Shown: positions 1-11,466 of the stretch, piece by piece
How the letters are laid out: each line of letters begins with the position of its first letter
Position numbering within the stretch: position 1 is the first letter of the stretch
Made by a program: the position numbers and the translations under genes
NCBI RefSeq assembly: GCF_013761175.1
Contig: NZ_JACDUR010000002.1
Span: forward strand, 1,122,816-1,186,815
Direction: 5' to 3'
Length of the DNA stretch: 64,000 nucleotides
Source: Nonomuraea soli
GTDB lineage: Bacteria; Actinomycetota; Actinomycetes; Streptosporangiales; Streptosporangiaceae
Notes under the pieces: generated by a model
The model's input: only the letters and a program-made list of their open reading frames with translations
What the model was told of the DNA's origin: nothing
Databases searched by the model: none

Positions 1-169
1 GCTGGCGTTGCGACTCCACCGCGATGGTGTCGAACACGATCGACGATTTGCCCGAGCCGGACACCCCGGTGAAGACCACCAGCCGGTTCTTCGGGATGGA
101 CAGGCTGATGTCCCGGAGGTTGTTGACTCGGGCGCCGACGATCTCGATACGACCTTGACCGTACGCCAT
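1..169 (-). CDS. UvrA-like ABC ATPase, N-terminal fragment (runs off the left edge)
   Basis: Only the first 56 codons are inside the window. The ATG lies at 167-169 on the minus strand. The visible part matches the N-terminus of UvrA family ATPases: a beta-strand beginning [16 protein letters not shown], then the Walker A loop GVSGSGKSS near residues 36-44, then FDTI. UvrA and its paralogues are two-cassette ATPases that recognise DNA lesions or bulky drug adducts. The window cannot tell housekeeping UvrA from a drug-resistance paralogue (DrrC type). It is tail-to-head with map, with 24 bp between them. Confidence 0.75.
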   Translation of the reverse strand, partial: MAYGQGRIEIVGARVNNLRDISLSIPKNRLVVFTGVSGSGKSSIVFDTIAVESQRQ

Positions 170-193
170 ACGGTACAGCCTACCGCATCGGGG

Positions 194-961
194 TCAGAGG
201 CTCGTGAGCACCAGCGGCCCCTGCTCGGTGACGGCCACCGTGTGCTCGGCGTGCACGGCGCGCCGCCCGCTCACGCTGGCCAGCGACCACCCGTCGGCCA
301 GCTCGTGATAGCGGCCGTCACCACCGGCCACCAGCATCGGCTCGATGGCCAGCACCAGCCCGGGCCGCATCACCATGCCCCGGCCCGGCCGCCCGCGGTT
401 GGGCACCGACGGATCCTCGTGCATGTGGCGGCCGATGCCGTGCCCGCCGAAACCGTCCGGCACCCCGCAGCCGCCACGCGCCGCCACCTGCGCGATCGCA
501 TGCCCGACGTCGCCCAGGCGCGCGCCCGGCACCGCCGCGGCGATCCCGGCCGCCAGCGCCGCCTCCGCCGTTTCGATCAGCTCGAGATCCTCCGCCCGCC
601 CGGCGCCGACCGTCATGCTGAAGGCGGCGTCGCCCGCCCAGCCGTCCAGGTACACCCCGCAGTCGACGCTCAGCAGGTCGCCCTGCTCCAGCCGGCGCCG
701 GGTGGGGATGCCGTGAACGATCACGTCGTTGACGGAGGTGCAGATCACCGCCGGGAACGGCGTCGGCGCGAAATGCGGCCGATAGTGCAGGAACGCGGGC
801 TTGGCGGCGTGCTCGTCCATGACGGCCGCGGCCACCGCGTCCAGCTCCAGCAGGCTCACGCCCGGCGCCACCCGCTCGCGCACGGCCTGCAATGCGGCGG
901 CGACCACGCGGCCGGCCTGGCGCATCGCCTCGATCTCCGATGTCGTCTTCAGTTCCACCAT
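194..961 (-). CDS. map: Type I methionine aminopeptidase
   Basis: This 255-residue protein removes the initiator methionine from nascent proteins. All family residues are visible: His83 (IVHGIP), metal ligands Asp100 and Asp111, His174 in GGHGIGRH, Glu207 in AIEPM and Glu239 in HAEHT. The length is that of a catalytic domain without an N-terminal zinc extension. The start ATG at 959-961 fits the family N-terminus (MVELKT..EIEAMRQAG); the frame is open further upstream without homology. The gene is divergent from a small HTH regulator, with a repeated operator-like element between them. Actinomycetes commonly carry several map copies, and this is probably an accessory one. Confidence 0.93.
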   Translation of the reverse strand: MVELKTTSEIEAMRQAGRVVAAALQAVRERVAPGVSLLELDAVAAAVMDEHAAKPAFLHYRPHFAPTPFPAVICTSVNDVIVHGIPTRRRLEQGDLLSVDCGVYLDGWAGDAAFSMTVGAGRAEDLELIETAEAALAAGIAAAVPGARLGDVGHAIAQVAARGGCGVPDGFGGHGIGRHMHEDPSVPNRGRPGRGMVMRPGLVLAIEPMLVAGGDGRYHELADGWSLASVSGRRAVHAEHTVAVTEQGPLVLTSL

Positions 962-976
962 GCCGATAACAATACC

Positions 977-1007
977 GGTATTTTTATCCCGCTGGTATTT
1001 GTATCCC
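977..1007. promoter_or_regulatory. Two direct 14-bp repeats plus a palindrome between map and the HTH gene
   Basis: GGTATTTTTATCCC (977-990) and GGTATTTGTATCCC (994-1007) differ at one base and repeat every 17 bp. The first overlaps the perfect palindrome AATACCGGTATT at 971-982. The AT-rich block stands out from the GC-rich surroundings and lies between divergent starts at 961 and 1028, so it is probably the shared promoter and operator region, perhaps bound by the adjacent HTH protein. The site is seen; the binding partner is inferred. Confidence 0.5.
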
Positions 1008-1027
1008 GGACGGGTAGGCTGGCAGGC

Positions 1028-1282
1028 ATGGTGCGACCTCCCATGACCCCGCAGGAACGCCGCCGCGGCGAACACCTCGGCACCCTCCTGCGCCAAGCCC
1101 GCGGCGAGCGCAGCATCGTCGAGGTCGCAGCCCTCGCCGGCATCTCCGCCGAAACCCTGCGCAAGATCGAGACCGGCCGCATCGCCACCCCGGCCTTCTT
1201 CACCATCGCCGCCCTCGCCGAAGCCCTCGACGTCTCCCTCGACCACCTCGCCCTGCGCCTGAGCCCCGCCCCGCAGGGCTGA
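1028..1282 (+). CDS. Small XRE-family HTH regulator
   Basis: An 84-residue protein that is almost only a Cro/C1-type helix-turn-helix: LGTLLRQARGERSIVEVAALAGISAETLRKIE covers helices 1-4 at about residues 15-48, followed by the usual IATPAFFTIAALAEALDVSLD. There is no effector domain. The start ATG at 1028 follows the divergent regulatory block; longer readings of this frame are antisense to map. The arrangement suggests control of map, of itself, or both. Confidence 0.8.
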   Translation: MVRPPMTPQERRRGEHLGTLLRQARGERSIVEVAALAGISAETLRKIETGRIATPAFFTIAALAEALDVSLDHLALRLSPAPQG

Positions 1283-1337
1283 AAGAAACCGGCAAGACTT
1301 CCACCGGCCGCCACCGGGCCGCTGACACGATCGGAGC

Positions 1338-2439
1338 ATGAGTCGGTCCGGCCTGGCTGTCCTGGTCCTCGAAGACGGCCGCGTCTTCCACGGCGTGCCG
1401 TACGGCGCCCACGGCGAGACCTTCGGCGAGATCGTCTTCACCACCGGCATGACCGGCTACCAGGAGACCCTCACCGACCCCTCCTACCACCGCCAGATCG
1501 TCGCCATGACCGCGCCCCACATCGGCAATACCGGCGTCAATGACGACGACCCCGAGTCGTCGAAGGTCTGGGTCGCCGGATATGTCGTGCGCGAGCCCTC
1601 CCGCGTCGTGTCCAGCTGGCGCGCCACCGGCGACCTGGAGACCTACCTGCGTGAGCAGGGCGTGGTCGGCATCGCCCTGCGCGGCACCCGCGCCCTGACC
1701 CGCCACCTGCGCGAACGCGGCGTCATGCGCGCCGGCATCTTCACCCGCCCTGTCCAGCCGATCGCCCGCCTGCTCGAACGGGTACGGCACAGCCCGCGCA
1801 TGGAAGGCGCCGCCCTGGCCGGACAGGTCTCGGCCGCCGAGCCGTACGTGGTCGAGGCGATCGGCGCCAAACGCTTCACCGTCGCCGCGATCGACCTGGG
1901 CATCAAGGGCATGACGCCGCGGCGCATGGCCGAGCGCGGCTGCAAGGTGCACGTGCTGCCCGCCACGGCCACCTTCGAGCAGATCCAGGCGCTCGGCCCG
2001 GACGGCGTGTTCTACTCCAACGGCCCCGGCGACCCCGCCACCGCCGACGTGAGCGTCCTGCGGCAGGTGCTCGCCGCGAACATCCCCTTCTTCGGCATCT
2101 GCTTCGGCAACCAGCTCCTCGGCCGTGCCCTGGGCCTTGCCACCTACAAGCTGCGCTACGGCCACCGGGGCATCAACCACCCCGTTCAGGACCGGCGCAC
2201 CGGCAAGGTCGACATCTCCGCCCACAACCACGGCTTCGCCGTCGACGCCCCGCTCGACGGGCCCTTCGACACCCCGTACGGCCCGGCCGAGGTCTCCCAC
2301 GTCGACCTCAACGACGGCTGCGTCGAAGGGCTGCGCCTGCTGCGCGCACCCGCCTTCAGCGTGCAGTACCACCCCGAGGCCGCCGCCGGACCCCACGACG
2401 CCTCCACTCTGTTCGACGACTTCTGCGAGGTCATGAGCC

Positions 2440-2453
<14 letters not shown>
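1338..2453 (+). CDS. carA: Carbamoyl-phosphate synthase small (glutaminase) subunit
   Basis: 371 residues. CarA hydrolyses glutamine and channels ammonia to CarB for carbamoyl phosphate synthesis. The N-terminal CPSase domain (GRVFHG...[15 protein letters not shown]) is followed by a class I amidotransferase domain with nucleophile Cys255 in GICFGNQ and the His345/Glu347 pair in QYHPEAA. It overlaps carB by 14 bp, so translation is probably coupled. No pyrimidine genes (pyrB, pyrC, pyrF) flank it, unlike the usual actinomycete pyr cluster. A carbamoyltransferase lies two genes downstream, suggesting a copy serving a special pathway. Confidence 0.95.
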
Positions 2454-5745
<3,292 letters not shown>

Positions 5746-5793
5746 CTCACAACCGCCCATGAGAAACGCACCCGCGATGATGCGGCACTCCTA

Positions 5794-5823
5794 TTGAAGG
5801 CCCCTCACATTCGACCTTACGCT
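5794..5823 (+). promoter_or_regulatory. Candidate sigma-70-type promoter for the carbamoyltransferase
   Basis: TTGAAG (5794-5799) and TACGCT (5818-5823) are separated by 18 bp in the 142-bp gap between carB and the next gene. The -10 fits TANNNT. The following gene has its own ribosome binding site (GAAGGAAGG, about 5 bp before the ATG). The gene may therefore be transcribed both from here and by read-through from carAB. Confidence 0.4.
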
Positions 5824-5887
5824 GGCCACGAAAGTCGCCCGAATATTCCGAGACCGCGTAGCGCAGAAGCAGAGAAGGAAGGCCAAC

Positions 5888-7690
5888 ATGATTGTCCTGG
5901 GGTGCAACGGCTTCACCCGCGGCGCTGGCATCTTTGCTGAGCACTTCGGCGCCGTCGGCATCGACAAACACTACATACTCGGCCACGACGCCGGAGCGTC
6001 CCTGCTCGTCGACGGCAAACTCGTCGCCGCAGTCGAAGAAGAGCGGCTCAACCGCGAGAAGAAAACGTCAGACTTCCCGATCAATTCCGTCACCTGGTGC
6101 CTCGAGTTCGCCGGAATCGAATTCTCCGACGTCGACCTCATTGCCATTCCCTGGAATTTCTCCACCGAAGTCGTCAATGGACTCCTCCTCGGCCTCGCCC
6201 ACACCCCGATGAAAGCCGAAGCCAAACTCGACCTCCTCGGCCGGCTAGGCACCCTCATCATCGACGCCCTCGGCCACGACGCCGTCCTCGCCGACTTCGC
6301 CGCCCGCACCGGCTTCACCCCCGACCCCGACAAGGTCGTCTTCGTCCCCCACCACCTGGCCCACGCCATGACCGGCTACTACTCCGCCGGACTCAAAGAC
6401 AGCGCCTTCCTCATCAGCGACGGCCGCGCCGAACTGTTCTCCTCCCTCACCGGAGAAATCCGCGACGGAAAGATCACCATCTTCCAGGAATCGGCCATCA
6501 CCGCCACCGACTCCATCGGCCTGCTGTTCGCCTCCATCACCCGCTACCTGGGCTTCGTCCCCAACATCGACGAATACAAGATCATGGGCCTGTCCGGCTT
6601 CGCCGAACCCCCCACACCCAACCCCTTCCTCGAACACTTCATCCAACTCCACGACGACGGCCGCTACACCCTCACCGTGCCCCACGACCTCGACGACGCC
6701 CGCTGCTACGACCCCCTCCTCGAACAACACTTCGGCCCCCTGCAAGACACCGTCGAATACCGCGCCAACCTCGCCTCCGCCGCCCAGGAGATGCTCACCG
6801 TCGTCACCAGCCACCAGCTACGCGCCCTCGAAACCAAAACCGACCTGCGCCACCTGCTGTTCGAAGGCGGCGTCGCACTCAACTGCGTCAACAACACCAA
6901 ACTCCTCGAAAGCTCCGACTTCACCGACATGGACGTCAGCTTCGGCGCCAGCGACACCGGCGTCGCCATCGGCGCGGCCGTATACGCCTGGATCAACCAC
7001 CCCACCACCGCCGCACAACCCAAGACACCCCAGCCCATCACCCCCTACCTCGGGCCCGAATACGACGACACCGCCATCGAAGCCGCCCTGCACGACTTCG
7101 CCGACCAGATCGACTGGCACCGCCTCGGCGACGACGAACTCATCGACCAGGTCGCCAAACTCCTCACCGACAAGGTCGTCATCGGCTGGTTCGAAGGCCG
7201 CATCGAACACGGCCCCCGCGCCCTCGGCCATCGCAGCATCCTGGCCAACCCCGCCTTCCCCGACATCAAGGACGTCATCAACACCCGCGTCAAACACCGC
7301 GAACCCTTCCGCCCCTTCGCCCCGATCGTCCTGGAATCCGACGCGCCGAAGATCTTCGACATGGGCCGCAAGACCCGCTCGCCATACATGACCTTCGTCT
7401 TCCCCGTCCAACCCGACTTCACCGACGTCATCCCCGGCGCCATCCACGTCGACGGCACCTCCCGCGTGCAGACCATCACCGACGACGACACCCCCCGCCT
7501 GGCCGCCCTGCTACGCCAGTTCACCGCCCTCACCGACGTGCCCTGCCTGATCAACACCTCCTTCAACGTCGCCGGCGAACCCATCGTGTGCACACCCGCC
7601 GACGCGATCAGCTGCTTCCTCGGCACCGAGATCGACTACCTCGTCGTCGGCAACCACCTCGTCAGGAAGCGCCGCTCCGACCGCTCCTGA
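5888..7690 (+). CDS. NodU/CmcH/TobZ-family O-carbamoyltransferase
   Basis: 600 residues. The family moves the carbamoyl group of carbamoyl phosphate onto a hydroxyl of a sugar, antibiotic or similar metabolite through a carbamoyl-adenylate. Visible marks: GHDAGASLL near the N-terminus, the metal-binding HHLAHA motif near residue 155, EGGVALN near 319, RIEHGPRALGHRSILANP in the YrdC-like C-terminal domain, and the terminal NTSFN...EPIVCTP block. It directly follows carAB, which would supply its donor substrate. No PKS, NRPS or glycosyltransferase is nearby, so the acceptor is unknown. A perfect hairpin ends the unit. Confidence 0.88.
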   Translation: MIVLGCNGFTRGAGIFAEHFGAVGIDKHYILGHDAGASLLVDGKLVAAVEEERLNREKKTSDFPINSVTWCLEFAGIEFSDVDLIAIPWNFSTEVVNGLLLGLAHTPMKAEAKLDLLGRLGTLIIDALGHDAVLADFAARTGFTPDPDKVVFVPHHLAHAMTGYYSAGLKDSAFLISDGRAELFSSLTGEIRDGKITIFQESAITATDSIGLLFASITRYLGFVPNIDEYKIMGLSGFAEPPTPNPFLEHFIQLHDDGRYTLTVPHDLDDARCYDPLLEQHFGPLQDTVEYRANLASAAQEMLTVVTSHQLRALETKTDLRHLLFEGGVALNCVNNTKLLESSDFTDMDVSFGASDTGVAIGAAVYAWINHPTTAAQPKTPQPITPYLGPEYDDTAIEAALHDFADQIDWHRLGDDELIDQVAKLLTDKVVIGWFEGRIEHGPRALGHRSILANPAFPDIKDVINTRVKHREPFRPFAPIVLESDAPKIFDMGRKTRSPYMTFVFPVQPDFTDVIPGAIHVDGTSRVQTITDDDTPRLAALLRQFTALTDVPCLINTSFNVAGEPIVCTPADAISCFLGTEIDYLVVGNHLVRKRRSDRS

Positions 7691-7702
7691 CCCCAGGGAC
7701 GC

Positions 7703-7739
7703 ATCGCCGGGAGGCTCCACCAGACGGCCTCCCGGCGAT
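7703..7739 (+). terminator. Hairpin terminator after the carbamoyltransferase
   Basis: A perfect 13-bp inverted repeat (ATCGCCGGGAGGC at 7703-7715 with its complement at 7727-7739) and an 11-nt loop, starting 12 bp after the stop codon. There is no U-tract, as is common for actinomycete terminators. Confidence 0.7.
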
Positions 7740-7830
7740 CTCCTGTCTCCAGCCCACCCCCGGCCCACACCCGCCGCTCCTGCCGTACGGCACAGCCCTC
7801 CGTCCACCAGCGCCCTAAAGTCGTCCACAC

Positions 7831-7869
7831 CACACCGGACGGCCACACCGGACGGCCACACCGGACGGC
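7831..7869 (+). repeat. Three perfect tandem copies of a 13-bp unit
   Basis: CACACCGGACGGC occurs three times head to tail at 7831, 7844 and 7857. It lies in the 270-bp region between the terminator and the sigma factor gene, which otherwise holds no recognisable gene. It may be a regulator binding array or simple slippage; the sequence does not decide. Confidence 0.85.
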
Positions 7870-7960
7870 CGCCATACGGACCCGGAGACGCCGCCACCAT
7901 GCCGGAGCAACCACAGGCCCACCGCGACACACCCCCGCGCCTGCCGGACATGACCCAGAC

Positions 7961-8728
7961 ATGAACGCCACCGACACCGGGCCACCACGCACCCAGCGCT
8001 TCGCCCACCTCTACCAGCAGACCTACACCGCGCTGCTGCGCTTCGTCGAACGACGCGTCCACCCCTCCCACGCCGAAGACATCGTCGCCGACGTCTTCCT
8101 CGTAGCCTGGCGACGCCTGGACGACATACCCCCCGCACCCGACGAAGCACGAGCCTGGCTGTACGGCGTAGCAAACCGCACCCTCCGCAACGGGCAACGA
8201 GCCGACCAACGCCGCCACGCCCTCACCATCCGCATCGCCGACCACCAACTCACCGGCGCCGCGGCCCACGAGCTCGACCCCGACCTCGTCGCAAGACGGC
8301 TCGACCTCGTCCAGGCGTGGCGCACCATCAGCCCACGCCACCAGGAGGCGCTCGCCCTGGCCGTATGGGACGGCCTCACCGCCCCGCAGGCCGCACGCGT
8401 GCTCGGCATCTCACCCGTCGCCTTCCGGCTGAGACTCACCCGAGCCCGCCGCGCCCTACGCCACCACGCCGACACCGCCCGGGGCAACAGCCACGACACC
8501 TCCTGGGACGCCCCGCCTGACACCGCGTACGGCTTGACGCGTGACACCACCCACACCACACGAGACGCCGCACACGCCGCACACGTCACCGGGCGTGACG
8601 CGGCAAGGGACGCCATGCCCGCCCTTGGCACCACTCTCACCCCCTTCGACGACCACCTCGACGCCCGCCTCGACGCCGCAAGCCAGCCCGTGGCGCCCGC
8701 CACCGTGGACTCCCGGAGCACCCGATGA
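7961..8728 (+). CDS. ECF-type RNA polymerase sigma factor with a long low-complexity tail
   Basis: 255 residues. Region 2 lies at about residues 13-75 (LYQQTYTALLRFVERR..HAEDIVADVFLVAWRRL) and region 4 at about 112-165 (SPRHQEALALAVWDGLTAPQAARVLGISPVAFRLRLTRARRAL). The last 85 residues are a Thr/Asp/Ala/His-rich tail not typical of the family. Its stop overlaps the start of the next gene (ATGA), so the membrane protein that follows is a likely partner, in the position where anti-sigma factors usually sit. Region 2 looks short for promoter melting, but the start is clear. Confidence 0.82.
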   Translation: MNATDTGPPRTQRFAHLYQQTYTALLRFVERRVHPSHAEDIVADVFLVAWRRLDDIPPAPDEARAWLYGVANRTLRNGQRADQRRHALTIRIADHQLTGAAAHELDPDLVARRLDLVQAWRTISPRHQEALALAVWDGLTAPQAARVLGISPVAFRLRLTRARRALRHHADTARGNSHDTSWDAPPDTAYGLTRDTTHTTRDAAHAAHVTGRDAARDAMPALGTTLTPFDDHLDARLDAASQPVAPATVDSRSTR

Positions 8729-9723
8729 ACGACACCCTCCACCACACCCTGCGCGGCCTCGACCCCGCCGTCACCCACGCCGCTCACGACCCCAGCACCG
8801 ACCCCGCCGCCCAAGCGCTGCTCGCCCGCATAACGGCCACCGACCCCGCAGCGACCCCCGCAGCGACCCCCGCAGCGACCCCCGCGGCGGGTCCCACGGC
8901 GGACCCCACGGCCGGCGCCGCGGCCGGCGCTAATGGAACCCTCTCGCCACAGACCCGCCACCGCCGCGCCATCACCGTCGGACGCCTTACCGTCGGACGG
9001 CTCACCGTCGGACGCCTCACCACCCTCGCCGGGGGACTGGCCCTCGGCGTCGCGGCAGCACTCCTCCTGCCCGGCGTCTTCGGCGGCGGCTCCGCCATCG
9101 CCGCCTGGACCGCCACACCACACACCATCACCGGCGACCGCGCCACCGACGCCCAGAACACGTGCCTCGACAGCGCCCACGACGCCGCCCAGCGCACCAC
9201 CGGCCATCGGCTCGACTTCCGGCCCGTGGTGACCGAAGGCCGCGGTCCCTGGACCCTCGTCTACGTCAACGACAACAGCAGCCACCTCGCCGAGATCACC
9301 TGCCTGCTCCTCAACGGCGACCTCATCGGCTCCCATGGCAGCACCCCCGGACCCGACGCACGCCCGCTCCCACCCGTCCCCGCCGGATCGGCACGCGCCG
9401 TCCTGGGCTCGGTCCTCAGCACCAGCGAGGAAAGCGTACGCACCGTCACCGGCCGAGTCGGCGACGACGTAATGGGCGTCGAGCTCCTCACCGACGCGCA
9501 GGGCACCGTGACCGCCACCGTCGCCGGCGGCTACTTCGCCGCCTGGTGGCCGGACGCGCCCACGACCGAGGCACACGAGAACGCCTCACCCCGCGGAGGG
9601 GTCAAGGGCGTCACGGTCATCCTGCAGGACGGGTCGCGGCACGAGGTGTCACTCGAGGACCTCACCGGCCGGACCACCACACAGCTGTACACCCCTGCCA
9701 CAGGCGGATCCACGGGGGACTGA
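8725..9723 (+). CDS. Membrane protein coupled to the sigma factor (anti-sigma-like position)
   Basis: 332 residues. About 95 N-terminal cytoplasmic residues contain Ala/Pro/Thr repeats and three TVGRL repeats. One transmembrane segment follows (about residues 100-122, TLAGGLALGVAAALLLPGVF). An extracytoplasmic domain of about 200 residues has two cysteines (NTCLDS and ITCLLL). This layout resembles anti-sigma and related sigma-operon membrane proteins, although no zinc-binding anti-sigma motif (HxxxCxxC) is seen. Start ATG at 8725 by the 4-bp overlap. Function is inferred only from context. Confidence 0.7.
   Translation: MNDTLHHTLRGLDPAVTHAAHDPSTDPAAQALLARITATDPAATPAATPAATPAAGPTADPTAGAAAGANGTLSPQTRHRRAITVGRLTVGRLTVGRLTTLAGGLALGVAAALLLPGVFGGGSAIAAWTATPHTITGDRATDAQNTCLDSAHDAAQRTTGHRLDFRPVVTEGRGPWTLVYVNDNSSHLAEITCLLLNGDLIGSHGSTPGPDARPLPPVPAGSARAVLGSVLSTSEESVRTVTGRVGDDVMGVELLTDAQGTVTATVAGGYFAAWWPDAPTTEAHENASPRGGVKGVTVILQDGSRHEVSLEDLTGRTTTQLYTPATGGSTGD
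8848..9018 (+). repeat. In-frame tandem repeats inside the membrane protein gene
   Basis: Two arrays keep the reading frame: GCAGCGACCCCC, 12 bp, three copies at 8848-8883 (coding Ala/Thr/Pro), and a 15-bp unit starting ACCGTCGGACG, three copies at 8974-9018 (coding TVGRL). Both lie before the membrane segment. Confidence 0.8.
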
Positions 9724-9770
9724 ATACCGTTAGGGGACTGAACACGGTCAGCGGACTGAACACGGTCAGC
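9717..9770 (+). repeat. 18-bp tandem repeat across a stop codon
   Basis: GGACTGAACACGGTCAGC occurs perfectly at 9735-9752 and 9753-9770. A diverged first copy at 9717-9734 contains the TGA that ends the membrane protein gene. Another repeat array follows within 100 bp. Confidence 0.75.
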
Positions 9771-9835
9771 GGAGGGCCTGGCTGCCGGGCCAATCGGCTC
9801 ACGGCCCCCAGACAGGGGAGCGCTCGGCACAGCGT

Positions 9836-9865
9836 GTGCCTGACCACAGGCCCGTGGTCAGGCAC
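9836..9865. terminator. Bidirectional hairpin between convergent genes
   Basis: A perfect 12-bp inverted repeat (GTGCCTGACCAC at 9836-9847, complement at 9854-9865) with a 6-nt loop, between the + strand membrane protein gene and the - strand recombinase gene. It could terminate transcription from both sides. Confidence 0.65.
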
Positions 9866-9867
9866 AC

Positions 9868-9936
9868 CCTCAGCCCACACACCCTCAGCCCACAAAGCCT
9901 CAGCCCACAAAGCCTCAGCCCACAAAGCCTCAGCCC
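9868..9936 (+). repeat. 15-bp tandem repeat, about 4.6 copies
   Basis: CCTCAGCCCACAAAG is perfect at 9883, 9898 and 9913, with a slightly changed copy at 9868 and a partial one at 9928. It fills most of the space between the terminator hairpin and the end of the recombinase gene. The non-coding gap 9724-9967 is therefore almost entirely repeats and hairpin. Confidence 0.85.
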
Positions 9937-9967
9937 GGGGGAGAGGCGCCCCGGCAAGCGCACTCAC

Positions 9968-11083
9968 TCACTCGCCCTTGCGAGGCCGCAACAACGGATG
10001 CGACCGCATCGCCACCTCCAACTCCCCAGGCAATTCATCCCGATACCGCCCCAACGTCGACAGATCGCTGTGCCCCAGCACCCGCCGCACCGCATCCATG
10101 TCCACCGCGTCCGCCAGCAAATGCGTCGCCGTCGTATGCCGCAACCCGTGAGGCGTCACCGACCGCCGCTGCGAAGGATCCACCTCACGCTGCACCCGAT
10201 CGATCACCCCCTGCACATCCCCGCGAGCCAGCCGCCGCCCCCGCCACGACAACAACAACGCCTTCTCCGACGACGCAGGACGCCCCTCCACCAGATACGC
10301 GTCCAACGCCTGCCCCACCAGCCCAGGCAACGGCACGTCACGCGTCTTGCCACCCTTGCCGAAGATCCGCCAATACCGCACACCGTCGTTGGTGAAGAAA
10401 TCCTCCACATTCGCCCGCACCAGCTCCGACACCCGCGGACCCACCGTCGCCAGCAACAACACGATCAACCCGTCACGCACCTGCACCCGCTGATCACGCC
10501 GCCCCTCGACGGCCGGAGACGCCGACGCCGCCGCACCGATCAACCCCTGCGCCTGCTCCCGCGTCAACGCCCGCCGCTCCGCCCGCAACCCGCCACGCTC
10601 ACGCGCCATCACCGTCGACGTCGTCATCGGATTGATCTGCACCCACCCCGCCAACGTCGCATGCTTGAACAACGCCGAGATCGACCGACGAAACCGCGCC
10701 TGCGACGACGCACTCTGCAACCGCCCGTCAGGCTCCGCCCGCCGCCCATCGGGCTTACGCGCGAACGCCAGCAAGATCGCATCGACATCCGCCCCCGACA
10801 GATCGTCGAGCACCGTCTCCGCACCCGCCAACTCCACCAGCGTCGCCACGTCACGCCCATACACCTCCGCCGTCGACGGCGACAACGCCCCCGTCAACGT
10901 GCGCGCCCGCACCAGCTCCACATACCGATCGGCCGCCTCGGCCACCGACAACCGGTTCAGCTCCGCAGGGCGCAACCCCCGACCCCCTCCACCTCGACAC
11001 CGCACAGCACCACCCAGCGCCCCCAAGGTAGCCGCGGCCACCGACAGTTTCCGCACCGCTACGCCGTACACCGGCCACACCAC
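9968..11083 (-). CDS. Tyrosine recombinase (phage integrase family)
   Basis: 371 residues at most. An N-terminal SAM-like core-binding domain (about residues 43-170) precedes the catalytic domain. Visible catalytic residues: Arg in GPRVSELVRA, Lys in FGKGGKTRDVPL, HGLRHTTATHLL (His and Arg), the second His in LGHSDLSTLGRYRD and its Tyr. The enzyme should cut and rejoin DNA at specific sites. The N-terminal 40 residues are low-complexity and the true start may be downstream of 11083. There is no excisionase, no att-like repeat and no phage gene nearby. It lies about 5 kb from the dif-like site, but it is not clearly XerC or XerD. Confidence 0.85.
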   Translation of the reverse strand: MVWPVYGVAVRKLSVAAATLGALGGAVRCRGGGGRGLRPAELNRLSVAEAADRYVELVRARTLTGALSPSTAEVYGRDVATLVELAGAETVLDDLSGADVDAILLAFARKPDGRRAEPDGRLQSASSQARFRRSISALFKHATLAGWVQINPMTTSTVMARERGGLRAERRALTREQAQGLIGAAASASPAVEGRRDQRVQVRDGLIVLLLATVGPRVSELVRANVEDFFTNDGVRYWRIFGKGGKTRDVPLPGLVGQALDAYLVEGRPASSEKALLLSWRGRRLARGDVQGVIDRVQREVDPSQRRSVTPHGLRHTTATHLLADAVDMDAVRRVLGHSDLSTLGRYRDELPGELEVAMRSHPLLRPRKGE

Positions 11084-11139
11084 AGAAGTTTGATAACCTT
11101 CGACATTCGACGGCCGTCGACAACCCGGAGGAGGCCCCG

Positions 11140-11466
11140 ATGACCAGCCGCGTCCCGCCCCACCCCGACCGCGCCGACATCACCCTCCAAGGCGTCCTCG
11201 AAGCCCTCGTCGACCCCGTCCGCCGCAGCATCGTCGCCCAGCTCCACCTGGCCACCGACCCCATCAGCTGCGGCCACTTCGACATCCCCGTCGCCCGCTC
11301 CACCGCCACCCACCACTTCAACGTGCTGCGCGAAGCCGGCCTCATCCGCCAGCACTACGCCGGCACCTCCCGCATGAACACCCTGCGCCGCGACGACATC
11401 GACGAGCTCCTGCCCGGACTCCTCGACGCCTGCGCCCGCGACCACCAGGCGCAAACCCCCGCCTAG
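11140..11466 (+). CDS. ArsR-type winged-helix repressor
   Basis: 108 residues. A winged-helix DNA-binding domain covers most of the protein: LEALVDPVRRSIVAQL, then FDIPVARSTATHHFNVLREAGLIRQHYAGTSRMNTL with recognition helix and wing. No cysteine metal cluster of the classic ArsR type is seen, so the signal is unknown. A strong ribosome binding site (GGAGGAGG) precedes the ATG. It is divergent from the recombinase gene with 56 bp between, and its stop overlaps that of the following minus-strand gene in a CTAG. Confidence 0.85.
   Translation: MTSRVPPHPDRADITLQGVLEALVDPVRRSIVAQLHLATDPISCGHFDIPVARSTATHHFNVLREAGLIRQHYAGTSRMNTLRRDDIDELLPGLLDACARDHQAQTPA

Noticed and set aside
7831..9936. CRISPR array
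   Set aside because: Repeats are contiguous 12-18 bp tandem units without spacers, and there are no cas genes.
9717..11466. Integrative element carried by the tyrosine recombinase
   Set aside because: No tRNA, att repeat, excisionase, replication or phage gene nearby, and the neighbouring base use is continuous.
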